Part shown: one piece after another, positions 26,100 through 34,429 of the stretch | How positions within the stretch are numbered: the first letter of the stretch is position 1 | Layout of the letters: each line of letters opens with the position of its first letter | Assembly: GCF_010211765.1 (NCBI RefSeq) | Contig: NZ_PDWO01000002.1 | Span: 1 to 64,000, forward strand | Direction: 5' to 3' | From: Pseudoxanthomonas kaohsiungensis | GTDB taxonomy: Bacteria; Pseudomonadota; Gammaproteobacteria; Xanthomonadales; Xanthomonadaceae | DNA: 64,000 nucleotides | Notes under the pieces: generated by a model | The model's database searches: none | Seen by the model: only the letters and a program-made list of their open reading frames with translations | What the model was told of the DNA's origin: nothing | Translations under genes and position numbers: made by a program

Positions 26100-26831
26100 A
26101 TGGCCACGCCCCCGCCCTACCTCGATGACGCGCAGATCGAGCGCCTGTCCGCGCTGCTCGAACAGCGCGCCGTCCCGTTCCGCGGGTTCAACCTCGAGGC
26201 CCTGGACGGCTTTCTTTCCGCGCTGGTGGTGTCGCCCTCGCCGGTGCCGCCCGAGGAGTGGGAGCCGCTGGTATGGGGCGGCAAGGCGCCCAACTGGGGC
26301 AGTGCGGAGGAAGCGCAGGAGGTCCAGGCCCTGCTGGCGGGCCACTGGAACATGTGCGCCGCGCGCGCCCGCAAGGGCGATGAAGCCCTGCCGGACCACC
26401 TGATGCCCTTGATGTGGCTGCCGGAAGACCCGGAGGACGGCGCCGAGGCCCTGGCCGAGGACGAACTGGACGTCGGCCGCGAATGGGCGCTCGGCTTCTT
26501 CGAAGGCGTGGCGTTGCGCGAGGCCGAGTGGGACCGCTGGCTGGACGAGAACGGGTGGATCGACGAGATCTTCGCCCTGCTCGAGCGGCTGGCGTCCGGC
26601 GAGGTGGCCGATGCCGACGACGACCCCGGCAAGGCGCCCGTGCCGCTGGCCTATCGCGACCGGCTGGAGATCGTGATGGACCTGCCGGGCATGCTCGCCG
26701 ACCTCAACCACCACCACTTCGAGTCGATGACGCCGCGCACCCCGATCCGCCGCGACGCGGGGCCGGGCCGCAACGATCCATGCCCCTGCGGCAGCGGCAA
26801 GAAGCACAAGAAGTGCTGCGGGGCGGGCTGA
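26100..26831 (+). CDS. UPF0149 family protein with C-terminal SEC-C zinc motif
   Basis: A 243-residue protein. The first 180 residues match the UPF0149/YecA type ([23 protein letters not shown], then [22 protein letters not shown]). The C-terminus [19 protein letters not shown] is a SEC-C zinc-binding motif, as in SecA and YecA. YecA-like proteins have been linked to SecA and ribosomes. The start could also be the ATG at 26070, but 26100 gives a normal N-terminus. It sits on the plus strand between oleA and oleB and is convergent with oleA. Confidence 0.88.
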   Translation: MATPPPYLDDAQIERLSALLEQRAVPFRGFNLEALDGFLSALVVSPSPVPPEEWEPLVWGGKAPNWGSAEEAQEVQALLAGHWNMCAARARKGDEALPDHLMPLMWLPEDPEDGAEALAEDELDVGREWALGFFEGVALREAEWDRWLDENGWIDEIFALLERLASGEVADADDDPGKAPVPLAYRDRLEIVMDLPGMLADLNHHHFESMTPRTPIRRDAGPGRNDPCPCGSGKKHKKCCGAG

Positions 26832-26909
26832 ACAACAGCCCTGGCTCGATGCGGGGGACGCCCCGCGCCGCCGGACGCAGGAACGCCAGGCCGATCGACC
26901 GGACATGAA

Positions 26910-26932
26910 AAGGGCCGGACGAACCGGCCCTT
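26910..26932 (-). terminator. Intrinsic terminator of oleA
   Basis: Nine-base arms (AAGGGCCGG / CCGGCCCTT) enclose a five-base loop. Read on the minus strand the stem is followed by TTTTCATG, a short T run, and lies 34 bases after the oleA stop. On the plus strand there is no T run, so it mainly serves oleA. Confidence 0.75.
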
Positions 26933-26965
26933 CATGCGACCCGGATCAGGCGCGCCGGGGGCGCA

Positions 26966-27982
26966 TCACCATTCGACTTCGGCCATCGAGCAGTTCAGGC
27001 CAGAACCAATACCCAGCAGGGCGATGCGGTCGCCCTTCTTCAGGCGGCCCAGCTCCTTGAGCTTGCTCAGCACGATCGGCACCGAAGCCGGGCCGATGTT
27101 GCCGTGCTCGCCGAAGATGGTCATGACCTTCTTCGGGTCGATGCCGATGGACTTCACGAACGCCTGGGTGTGCGGGCGGCTGACCTGGTGGATCACGAAC
27201 TGGTCCAGTTCGTCCACCGCCCAGCCCAGCGCCAGCTTGGCCGCGCCGAAGGTCTTCTGCGCCAGCTTGATGCCCTCGATCAGCAGCATGCGGGTGTCGG
27301 TGACCATCCGGTCCAGGTTGCCGCGGCACAGCTGGTTGAACTCGGTGGCCGAGCGGGTCACGCCGCCCTTGTAGCGCGGGGCATCGGGCACCAGTTCGCG
27401 GCGGGCCAGGACCATCGCCGCGGCGCCGCAGCCCAGGGTCAGCGCGGCCATCTCGTCGCGGAACTGCTGTTCGGTCACGTCCGGGGCGGCCATGCGCTCC
27501 AGGGTCTTCTCGTAGACCAGGTTGGCGGTCTCGCCGTCCACCACCAGGGCGTAGTCGATCTCGCCGCGCTCGAGCATGCGGGCGGCGATGTCCATGCCGT
27601 TGATGAAGGCCAGGCAGGCGTTGGCGACGTCGAAGGTCATGCACTCGTCGCCCACGCCGAGGTTGCCGGACACGATCGAGGCGGTGGACGGCTCCAGGTA
27701 GTCGCGGCTGACCGACGTGTTCACCAGCAGGCCGATCTTCTCGACGCCGATGCCGGCATCGAGCAGTGCCTTGCGCGCGGCCAGGGTGGCCACGTCGGAG
27801 GCCTGCTGGCCGTCGTCCCACATGCGGCGCGCGTGGATGCCGGCGATGTCGCCCAGCACGTCGGTGCGGATGCCCAGCCGGTCCAGCGTCGGCTTGAGCC
27901 GCTCGTTGATTTCCTGCGAGGTCAGGGTGTGCGGCGCATCGATGTGCGCCAGCCCGGCGATGGAGACATTCTTGAACAGCAT
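26966..27982 (-). CDS. oleA: OleA, thiolase-fold acyl-CoA condensing enzyme
   Basis: A 338-residue thiolase-superfamily enzyme that joins two acyl-CoAs head to head. The active-site Cys is in DVANACLAFINGMD (Cys123). The glutamate that serves as base in Xanthomonas OleA is in SRDYLEPSTAS (Glu97), and the last catalytic pair is in VIHQVSRPHTQAF and GEHGNIGPASVP. FabH is similar, but the pairing with oleB, oleC and oleD and the internal 'YLEPS' Glu support OleA. The product would be a 2-alkyl-3-keto acid and finally a membrane olefin. It is monocistronic, with its own terminator. Confidence 0.94.
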   Translation of the reverse strand: MLFKNVSIAGLAHIDAPHTLTSQEINERLKPTLDRLGIRTDVLGDIAGIHARRMWDDGQQASDVATLAARKALLDAGIGVEKIGLLVNTSVSRDYLEPSTASIVSGNLGVGDECMTFDVANACLAFINGMDIAARMLERGEIDYALVVDGETANLVYEKTLERMAAPDVTEQQFRDEMAALTLGCGAAAMVLARRELVPDAPRYKGGVTRSATEFNQLCRGNLDRMVTDTRMLLIEGIKLAQKTFGAAKLALGWAVDELDQFVIHQVSRPHTQAFVKSIGIDPKKVMTIFGEHGNIGPASVPIVLSKLKELGRLKKGDRIALLGIGSGLNCSMAEVEW

Positions 27983-28075
27983 GGCAAACCGCGCCGGTGT
28001 GGCTGAAGGGGCACCGATTCTAACGGCTGGCCGTCTTCACCGCACCTTTACGAACCCCGGCGGGCGCCGCCGGGT

Positions 28076-28393
28076 TCAGGGGCCGCACTGGAAGGCGGCG
28101 AAGCGCTGGCTGCCGCCGCTGGGCTCGCCCAGCGGCTGCAGGGTGTTGGCAGGCACCCCGGGCGCCTCGTTGCGGGCCAGGGTTTCCAGTTCGTCGCGGA
28201 CCTTGAGCGCGTCGCGATCGTAGAAGGCCACGTTGTGCTTTACCGAGACCTCGATCTCGCCCTGCCGGGTGCAGCCGGCCGGCGCCGGCCCGGCCGGGAC
28301 CACGCGCACCTGCTTGGCCTCGGGCTTGAGCGAGACCCAGGTGCAGGCGGCCAACGGGAGGACCAGCAGCAGGACGGACAGGGGACGGAGCAT
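28076..28393 (-). CDS. DUF4156-like small lipoprotein
   Basis: A 105-residue lipoprotein. The signal peptide ends in the lipobox PLAAC (Cys17). The mature part reads KPEAKQVRVVPAGPAPAGCTRQGEIEVSV … KVRDELETLARNEAPGVPANTLQPLG, which is the DUF4156 pattern (a stress-related lipoprotein family including RcsF-like folds). Two further Cys residues (CTRQG and FQCGP) could form a disulfide. Function is unknown. It begins at the ATG at 28393 and is followed by no clear terminator. Confidence 0.8.
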   Translation of the reverse strand: MLRPLSVLLLVLPLAACTWVSLKPEAKQVRVVPAGPAPAGCTRQGEIEVSVKHNVAFYDRDALKVRDELETLARNEAPGVPANTLQPLGEPSGGSQRFAAFQCGP

Positions 28394-28458
28394 GGGCGGG
28401 AATTCCAGGTGGAGGGGCCGGCAGCCACCAGAGTGCCGGCCCGGGGATGAACGCCATT

Positions 28459-28552
28459 GTAGGAGCCGATTCATCGGCGACACGTGAGTCGGATGCCCGG
28501 GGGCGTCGCCTGTGCCGGCGGTGTCGGGTCGCCGATGAGGATCGGCTCCTAC
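28459..28552. repeat. Inverted pair of GTAG-type REPs
   Basis: A plus-strand copy (GTAGGAGCCGATTCATCGG…, 28459-28481) and a minus-strand copy (28528-28552) face each other between the lipoprotein and the M16 gene. The 46 bases between them are GC rich and otherwise featureless. A GTAG with an imperfect GC stem also abuts the M16 stop codon at 28605-28608. Confidence 0.8.
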
Positions 28553-28604
28553 TGGCGAACGGTGCCAGGGGCGCGCGCCGGTGGGAGCCGGCGCGCGGCC
28601 GGAC

Positions 28605-31463
28605 CTACTTCGCCGCCACCGGCTTGCCGTCGGCATCGACCACGTGGACCTCGCCCAGGTTCAGCGCGCGCACCGGCGCCTCGACCTGCTTGAGGTCGCC
28701 GACCACGACCCACACCAGCTTGTCGGGATCGAGGGCGGCGGCGGCCTGCTGCACCTGCTCCACGGTCAGCGCCTCGATCTCGTCCTTGCGCTTGAACACG
28801 TAGTCGTCCGGGCGGTCGTAGCGGACGATGCCGCCGATGGTGGACATCACCGCGCGGCTGGTCTCGTAGGCGCCGGGCAGGCTGCGGATCTCGGTGGCCT
28901 GGATCTTGGCCACCTCCTCCGCGGTCGGCGGGGCCTTGCCGGTGGCGTACTCGCGGATCTCGCGGTCCAGCTCCTTCAGGGCCTCGGCGGTCTTGTCGAT
29001 CTGCACCGGGGCGAAGCTGATCCACGGCCGCTGGCCGATCGCGCCCGGGGCGCTGCTGTAGGCACCATAGGCCCAGTGCTTGTCCTCGCGCAGGTTCATG
29101 TTCAGGCGCGAGGTGAACTCGCCGCCGAGCACCGAATTGGCGAAGTCGAACCGGATCGCACCCGCGTCCTTGGTGGAGGGCACCACCTGGCCGGCCAGGA
29201 TCGTGGCCTGCACCGCGCCGGGCTGGTCGACCAGGTAGACGGTCGGCCTGGCCGGACGCTCCACTGCCGGCAGCGCCGCGGCGGCCACGGCCGGCGTGGC
29301 GGCCTTCCAGTCGCCGAAGTGCTTCTCCAGCAGCGGCACCACCTCGTCGAGCGTGGTGTCGCCGACCACGATCAGGGTCGCGTTGTCCGGACGCACCCAC
29401 TGGTTGTGGAAATCGAGCAGGTCCTGGCGGGTCAGCGCGGCGATCGAGGCCTCGGTGCCGCTGCCGCTGAACGGGATCGCATAGGGATGGCCCTGGCCGT
29501 ACAGCAGCGGCGGCAGCACCCGCAGCGCGGCGCCGTTCGGCCGCGCTTTCTCCTGGCCGATGCCGGCGATCCAGGTGGCGCGGACGCGGTCGATCTCCTT
29601 CTGGTCGAAGCGCGGCTGGCGCAGCATGTCGGCGAACAGCCCCAGCGAATCGTCCAGGTTCTCCTTCAGCGCCGACAGGTAGGCGTTGCCGCCGTCCAGC
29701 GCCGCGCCTGCGCCCAGCATCGCGCCCAGCGACTCGGCGCGGTTGGCGAACGCCAGCGCGTCCAGCTCGCCCGCGCCCTCGTCGAGCATACCCATGGTGA
29801 AGCTGGAGGTGCCGAGCTTGCGGCCCTGGTCGGCGGCGAAGCCGCCCTTGAACTCGTAGCTGAACTGCACCACCGGTACCGCGTCGCGGCGGGCCAGGAT
29901 CACCTTCGTGCCGTTGCTGAGCGTGGCCCGCTCCAGCGCCGGGAACTTCAGGTCGGGGAAGCTCTCGGGCATCGGCACGCCCTGGCTGCGGTCGACCGTG
30001 GCCCTGGCCGTCTTGAACTTGGGATCGGGCTTGGGCAGCACGAACGGCGCCGGGGTCGGCGATGCCTCTTCCTCCAGCACGGTGCGGTCGCCCGGCACCA
30101 CCACCAGGGTGTGCGAGCCTTCGCCCAGCCAGCGCTGGCCGGTGGCCTTGAAGTTGGCGGCGGTGGTGTCGCGGACCACTTCCAGGCTGGCGCGGAAGCA
30201 GCCGGGGTCCTTGGTGTACACCGCGCACTCGGCCAGCGCGTCGGCCTTGCCGCCGAAGCCGCCGATGCGCTCGATGCCGCGCACGAACCCGGCCTCGAGC
30301 ATGGCCTGCGCCTGCTGCAGCTCGGCGGCCGTCGGGCCGTCGGCCAGCAGCTTGCGCAGCTCCTCGTCGATGATCGCCTCGACCTTGCCCGGGTCCACGC
30401 CCTGCTTCACGTCGGCGGTGATGTAAAAGGTGGACGCCAGCTCGAACGGTTGCACGTAGGCGCTGACCTTGTCGGCCAGCTTCTCGCCGTGGACCAGGCG
30501 GCGGTCCAGGCGCGAGCTGCGGCTGCCGCCGAGGACCTGCGACAGCACCTGCAGGCGGTCGGCATCGGCATCGCCGTAGCCGGCCACGCTCCAGGCGCGG
30601 TAGATGCGCGCCTGCGGGACCTTGTCGGTCATCGTCGCGCGGCTGTCCTCGCGCTTCACCGGTCCGGCCTGCACGCGCGCCAGGCTCGGGCCGGCCGGGA
30701 TGTCGCCGAAGTAGCGCGCGACCTTCTCCCTGGCGGTGGCGACGTCGATGTCGCCGGCCAGCACCAGCACCGCGTTGTTCGGGCCGTACCAGGCGCGGAA
30801 CCAGTTCTTCACGTCCTCCAGCGAGGCCGCGTTGAGGTCGTTCATCGAGCCGATCGTGCTGTGGTGGTACGGGTGGCCCTTCGGGTACAGCACCCGGTAC
30901 AGCTCGTCGTCGGCCTGGCCGTAGGGCTGGTTCTCGCCCTGGCGCTTCTCGTTCTGGACCACGCCGCGCTGCTCGTCCAGCACCTTCTGGTCGATCGCGC
31001 CGAGCAGGTGGCCCATGCGGTCGGACTCCATCCACAGCGCCATGTCCAGCGCGGTGGTCGGCACGTTCTGGAAGTAGTTGGTGCGGTCCAGCCAGGTGGT
31101 GCCGTTCTGGTCGGTGGCGCCGGCCAGCTCGAACGGCTCGAAGAACTCGCCGCGGTAGTTTTCCGAGCCGTTGAACATCAGGTGTTCGAACAGGTGGGCG
31201 AAGCCGCTGCGGCCGGCCGGTTCGTCCTTGCTGCCGACGTGGTACCAGAGGTTCACCGCCACCACCGGCGCCTTGCGGTCGGTATGCACGATCACGCGCA
31301 GGCCGTTGGGCAGGGTGAACTCCTCGTATGGCACCAGCTGCTCGCCGGCAGGCGCTGCGGTCTTGGCGGCCAGCGCCGGCGAAGGCGCCAGGGCGGCGAC
31401 GCCGAGCGATGCGGTGATGGCCAGGACCAGGGCGGCCGTAAGCGGCCGGCGGGCTAACGTCAT
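28605..31463 (-). CDS. Periplasmic M16 zinc metalloprotease, second copy
   Basis: A 952-residue M16 protease with signal peptide MTLARRPLTAALVLAITASLGVAALAPSPALA. The zinc motif HLFEH is at residues 90-94, with VVQNEKRQGENQPYG carrying the distal Glu. The C-terminal half (from about 510) repeats the fold without the motif and includes NSVLGGEFTSRLNMNLREDKHWAYGAYSS. It differs from the protease at 15696-18500 in the motif (LF for LL) and in most of its length, so it is a paralogue rather than a recent duplicate. Its TAG stop is formed by a GTAG element. Confidence 0.93.
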   Translation of the reverse strand: MTLARRPLTAALVLAITASLGVAALAPSPALAAKTAAPAGEQLVPYEEFTLPNGLRVIVHTDRKAPVVAVNLWYHVGSKDEPAGRSGFAHLFEHLMFNGSENYRGEFFEPFELAGATDQNGTTWLDRTNYFQNVPTTALDMALWMESDRMGHLLGAIDQKVLDEQRGVVQNEKRQGENQPYGQADDELYRVLYPKGHPYHHSTIGSMNDLNAASLEDVKNWFRAWYGPNNAVLVLAGDIDVATAREKVARYFGDIPAGPSLARVQAGPVKREDSRATMTDKVPQARIYRAWSVAGYGDADADRLQVLSQVLGGSRSSRLDRRLVHGEKLADKVSAYVQPFELASTFYITADVKQGVDPGKVEAIIDEELRKLLADGPTAAELQQAQAMLEAGFVRGIERIGGFGGKADALAECAVYTKDPGCFRASLEVVRDTTAANFKATGQRWLGEGSHTLVVVPGDRTVLEEEASPTPAPFVLPKPDPKFKTARATVDRSQGVPMPESFPDLKFPALERATLSNGTKVILARRDAVPVVQFSYEFKGGFAADQGRKLGTSSFTMGMLDEGAGELDALAFANRAESLGAMLGAGAALDGGNAYLSALKENLDDSLGLFADMLRQPRFDQKEIDRVRATWIAGIGQEKARPNGAALRVLPPLLYGQGHPYAIPFSGSGTEASIAALTRQDLLDFHNQWVRPDNATLIVVGDTTLDEVVPLLEKHFGDWKAATPAVAAAALPAVERPARPTVYLVDQPGAVQATILAGQVVPSTKDAGAIRFDFANSVLGGEFTSRLNMNLREDKHWAYGAYSSAPGAIGQRPWISFAPVQIDKTAEALKELDREIREYATGKAPPTAEEVAKIQATEIRSLPGAYETSRAVMSTIGGIVRYDRPDDYVFKRKDEIEALTVEQVQQAAAALDPDKLVWVVVGDLKQVEAPVRALNLGEVHVVDADGKPVAAK

Positions 31464-31554
31464 GGTGACGCTCCTTGGGGAGTAGACGCCCGATCCTACC
31501 CAGCGCCCCCGGCCTTTACACTAGGCCACAAGCCATGCCGGAGCGGAGCCGCCG

Positions 31555-32292
31555 ATGCGGGACTCGACCGAAGCCGACCGCCACTGCCTGGTGACCGGCG
31601 CCAACCGCGGGCTTGGCCTGGAATTCGTCCGCCAGCTGCTGGTGCGTGGCGAGCGCGTGGTGGCCGCCTGCCGCCATCCCGGACGCGCGACGGCGTTGAA
31701 CCTGCTGGCCGGCGAGCATCCGGGCCGGCTGCACGTGCTGCCGCTGGACGTGGCCAGCGCGCGCAGCCGCGACGAACTGGTGCGCGAACTGCCACTGGTG
31801 CTCGATGGCGCCCGCCTCGGGCTGCTGGTCAACAATGCCGGCGTGCTGCACGGCGGCGAGCGCTTCGGCCAGGTCGCCGAGGCCGACCTGGAGACCAGCC
31901 TGCACACCAATGCGATCGGCCCTTTCCTGCTGACCCAGGCGCTGGCGCCCTTGCTGGCCGATGCCGATGGCGCGCGCGCGGGAGCCGTGGTGGCCAACCT
32001 GTCCTCGGAGATCGGCTCGATCGCCCGGCGCGACGAGTTCCGCACGCCCAGCTACGCGATCGGCAAGGCCGCGCAGAACATGGGCAGCGTGTTGCTGGCG
32101 CGGGCCCTGGCCCCACGTGGGATCCGGGTGGTGGCGCTGCATCCGGGCTGGGTGCGCACGGACATGGGTGGCGCGCAGGCCACGCTGGCGCCGGCCGAGG
32201 CGGTGGCGGCGCTGCTGGATGTCATCGACCGGCTCGGCCCCGGGCAGAGCGGCGTCTTCCTCGACCCGCGGGGCCAGGTACTGCCCTGGTGA
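31555..32292 (+). CDS. Short-chain dehydrogenase/reductase
   Basis: A 245-residue classical SDR. The cofactor motif is CLVTGANRGLGLEFVRQLL. NNAG is present in LLVNNAGVLHG, Ser in VVANLSSEIGSI, and the catalytic YxxxK in TPSYAIGKAAQNM. After VVALHPGWVRTDMGG the C-terminus is short. Arg in CRHPGRATAL suggests NADP preference. The substrate is not known. A TACACT box at about 31516 lies near the right distance for a promoter. It is divergent from the M16 gene. Confidence 0.88.
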   Translation: MRDSTEADRHCLVTGANRGLGLEFVRQLLVRGERVVAACRHPGRATALNLLAGEHPGRLHVLPLDVASARSRDELVRELPLVLDGARLGLLVNNAGVLHGGERFGQVAEADLETSLHTNAIGPFLLTQALAPLLADADGARAGAVVANLSSEIGSIARRDEFRTPSYAIGKAAQNMGSVLLARALAPRGIRVVALHPGWVRTDMGGAQATLAPAEAVAALLDVIDRLGPGQSGVFLDPRGQVLPW

Positions 32293-32662
32293 CCGCGCGC
32301 CGCTTCGCGCGCGCATCCCTACCTACATAAGGCGCCGAGCTCTTCCGGGCGGTCGGCTTGCGGTCGGCCGTCCTGGAACCGGGTTCCGAGACCGCCAGCC
32401 GGCGGGCGCCGGACACGGAAACCACGCTGGACGGACGTCCGCGCGCACGGCCGGACACCGCGGACACCCGACAAAAGACTGGTAAATCAGTTGCTTAAGG
32501 TTGGCACGCTGCATGCGTTGTATCCGGCGAGTCCAGCGCCATCCTGAAAATTACTGAACGGATGGTGAACACAAGCGGGAAATCTTGAACTTTCGCTTGC
32601 GCTTGCTGGTTAGGTGTATTACTTTACTACCACACCACCGCCACATCACACCGGAGCACGCC
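32293..32662. other. 370-base leader region without a gene
   Basis: This gap contains a GC-rich inverted repeat just after the SDR stop (about 32294-32313), about 150 bases with no feature I can name, the sigma-54 promoter at 32502-32517, and then an AT-richer leader of about 130 bases (roughly 32530-32660) that is unusual for this genome. Short open frames in the leader have no ribosome site and are not called. Confidence 0.6.
32502..32517 (+). promoter_or_regulatory. Strong sigma-54 (RpoN) promoter
   Basis: TTGGCACGCTGCATGC fits the -24/-12 consensus TGGCAC-N5-TTGCW at all but one or two positions, with GG and GC exactly ten bases apart. It closely resembles the glnA promoter in this window (TTGGCACGCAGCCTGCT). 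The downstream gene is the small secreted repeat protein at 32663. Transcription would start near 32529, leaving a leader of about 130 bases. No activator site was recognised upstream. Confidence 0.7.
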
Positions 32663-33064
32663 ATGAACGCCAAGACCCTTTCCGCCGCGATGAGCCTGAT
32701 CCTGTCGCTGGCCGCCCTGTCCGCCAACGCCGCCGAGACCCGCATCGTCGACCTGCCGACCGTGACCGTCCGTCCCGACGCCGCCCTGAGCGCCGAGCTG
32801 GCCGCCAACGCCCCGCGCGTCGCCCATGTCGTCGACCTGCCGGCCGTGACCGTCCGCCCCGATGCCGCGCTGGCCGCCGAACTGGCCGCCAACGAAGCCC
32901 CGCGCGTGGCGCACATCGTCGACCTGGCGGCGATCAACGTGTACCCGACCGCCGAGCAGCTGGCCGAGCGCGCCGCCATCGTGGCCGCCGAGCACGCCCA
33001 GGCCCTGACCGCGCAGCTGGCGACCACGCTGCTGGCCGAGACCCTGGCCGTCACCCTGCCCTGA
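32663..33064 (+). CDS. Small secreted Ala-rich protein with three 28-29-residue repeats
   Basis: A 133-residue exported protein of unknown function. Signal peptide MNAKTLSAAMSLILSLAALSANA. The mature part is three repeats at about residues 28-55, 56-84 and 85-113, the first two nearly identical (VDLPxVTVRPDAALxAELAAN-APRVAH) and the third diverged (IVDLAAINVYPTAEQLAERAA). An Ala/Leu helix closes it. The first two repeats are also alike at DNA level, so they arose by recent duplication. The ATG follows CCGGAGCACGCC. A sigma-54 promoter lies 146 bases upstream, which suggests regulated surface or stress expression. Confidence 0.8.
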   Translation: MNAKTLSAAMSLILSLAALSANAAETRIVDLPTVTVRPDAALSAELAANAPRVAHVVDLPAVTVRPDAALAAELAANEAPRVAHIVDLAAINVYPTAEQLAERAAIVAAEHAQALTAQLATTLLAETLAVTLP

Positions 33065-33112
33065 CCGCCGCACCCGCGCGGCGGCGGGAGGGGCCCGCAT
33101 ACAATCGCCGCG

Positions 33113-33589
33113 ATGCAAGCGCCTGTTTTCGACATCCTGCTGTACCAGCCCGAGATCCCGCCGAACACCGGCAACGTGATCCGGCTTTGCGCCAACACCG
33201 GCGCGCGCCTGCACCTCGTCGAGCCGCTCGGCTTCGCGATGGAGGACAAGCAGCTGCGGCGCGCCGGCCTGGATTACCACGAGTTCGCCCGCGTGCAGGT
33301 GCACGCCAGCCTGGACGCCGCGCTCGACGCGATCCGGCCGGCACGCCTGTTCGCGCTGAGCACCCGCGGCCAGGTCCGCCACGACCAGCCGCGTTACGCC
33401 GATGGCGATGCCTTCCTGTTCGGCCCGGAAACCCGGGGGTTGCCACAGGACGTGCTCGACGCGGTCGCCCCGGAGCTGCAGCTGCGCCTGCCGATGCGCC
33501 CGGGCAACCGCAGCCTCAACCTGTCCAACGCAGTGGCGGTGGTGGTGTTCGAGGCCTGGCGGCAGAATGGGTTCGCCGGCGCGGGCTGA
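33113..33589 (+). CDS. trmL: TrmL, tRNA (cytidine(34)-2'-O)-methyltransferase
   Basis: A 158-residue SPOUT methyltransferase that modifies the wobble base of tRNA-Leu. Motifs: LYQPEIPPNTGNVIRLCANTGARLHLVEPLGF (motif 1), DAFLFGPETRGLP (motif 2) and MRPGNRSLNLSNAVAVVVFEAWRQ (motif 3, the knot). The length matches TrmL (157). A TACAAT box ends only seven bases before the ATG and no ribosome site is present, so the mRNA may be leaderless. Confidence 0.95.
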   Translation: MQAPVFDILLYQPEIPPNTGNVIRLCANTGARLHLVEPLGFAMEDKQLRRAGLDYHEFARVQVHASLDAALDAIRPARLFALSTRGQVRHDQPRYADGDAFLFGPETRGLPQDVLDAVAPELQLRLPMRPGNRSLNLSNAVAVVVFEAWRQNGFAGAG

Positions 33590-33746
33590 TGCCTGATGCA
33601 AGCCCCCAAGTTCCCGGAAGTCGCGCCAAATTAATGTACCAGTCAGTTTGATATTCAGGCTGGATTGAGGACCACTGCGAATAATTGCGCCCACCGGTCG
33701 GAGCAAAAGGCCGGACATACCAAACGACATAGAGGTCGATAGAACA

Positions 33747-34301
33747 ATGAAGAAGTCCCTGCTGGCCCTGACCCTGCTGGTCGCCGCCCCCTTCGCCGCC
33801 TCGGCGGCCGAGGGCGTGTCCTACAACTACGTCCAGGGCGGTTACGCCGCGACCAATACCGACGGCGCCGATGCCGACGGCTGGGGCCTGGACGGCTCGG
33901 TCGCCATCGCCCCGAACTTCCACCTGTTCGGTGGTTACAGCAACCAGGAGATCGACGACACCTCGATCGACTTCGACCAGTGGCGCGCCGGCGTCGGCTA
34001 CAACCGCGAGATCGCCCCGTCCGCCGACCTGGTCACCCGCGTCGCCTACGAGAAGTTCGATGCCGGCAGCGGCTTCGACTACGACGGCTGGAGCGCCGAA
34101 GTCGGCGTGCGCGGCGCGCTGCACCCGAACTTCGAAGGCTACGTGATGGCCGGCTACGAAGACGGCGACAACTACGACGGCGAGTTCTACGGCCGCCTCG
34201 GCGCCCAGGCCAAGTTCAACCAGAACTGGGGCGTGAGCGGCGACGTGAAGTTCGTCGACGGCGACACCCAGTGGTTCGTCGGCCCGCGCTTCAGCTGGTA
34301 A
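33747..34301 (+). CDS. ax21: Ax21-family outer-membrane protein
   Basis: A 184-residue small barrel with signal peptide MKKSLLALTLLVAAPFAASA, then EGVSYNYVQGGYAATNTDG and alternating strands to the terminal WFVGPRFSW, ending in an aromatic residue as BamA substrates do. It matches the Ax21 family of Xanthomonas and Stenotrophomonas. Ax21 was once described as a secreted quorum signal and immune elicitor, claims later withdrawn. Today it is seen as an outer-membrane/vesicle protein. Codon use is strongly biased and a strong terminator follows, which suggests high expression. The upstream gap (33590-33746) holds an AT-rich stretch probably carrying its promoter, but I could not fix the boxes. 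Confidence 0.88.
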   Translation: MKKSLLALTLLVAAPFAASAAEGVSYNYVQGGYAATNTDGADADGWGLDGSVAIAPNFHLFGGYSNQEIDDTSIDFDQWRAGVGYNREIAPSADLVTRVAYEKFDAGSGFDYDGWSAEVGVRGALHPNFEGYVMAGYEDGDNYDGEFYGRLGAQAKFNQNWGVSGDVKFVDGDTQWFVGPRFSW

Positions 34302-34395
34302 GCGACACCTGTGCGATAGGCCGGGGATGGTCCCTCTCTCCCCTGTCCCTGGCCTAGTTCTACTGGCGTGTTTCCCTCCCTCCACGCCAGACCCG

Positions 34396-34422
34396 GAGCC
34401 CGGCGCAAGCCGGGCTCTTTTT
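34396..34422 (+). terminator. Intrinsic terminator of ax21
   Basis: Perfect nine-base arms GAGCCCGGC and GCCGGGCTC with a GCAA tetraloop, followed by TTTTTG. It lies 95 bases after the ax21 stop and is one of the best terminators in the window. Confidence 0.92.
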
Positions 34423-34429
34423 GTTTCCG

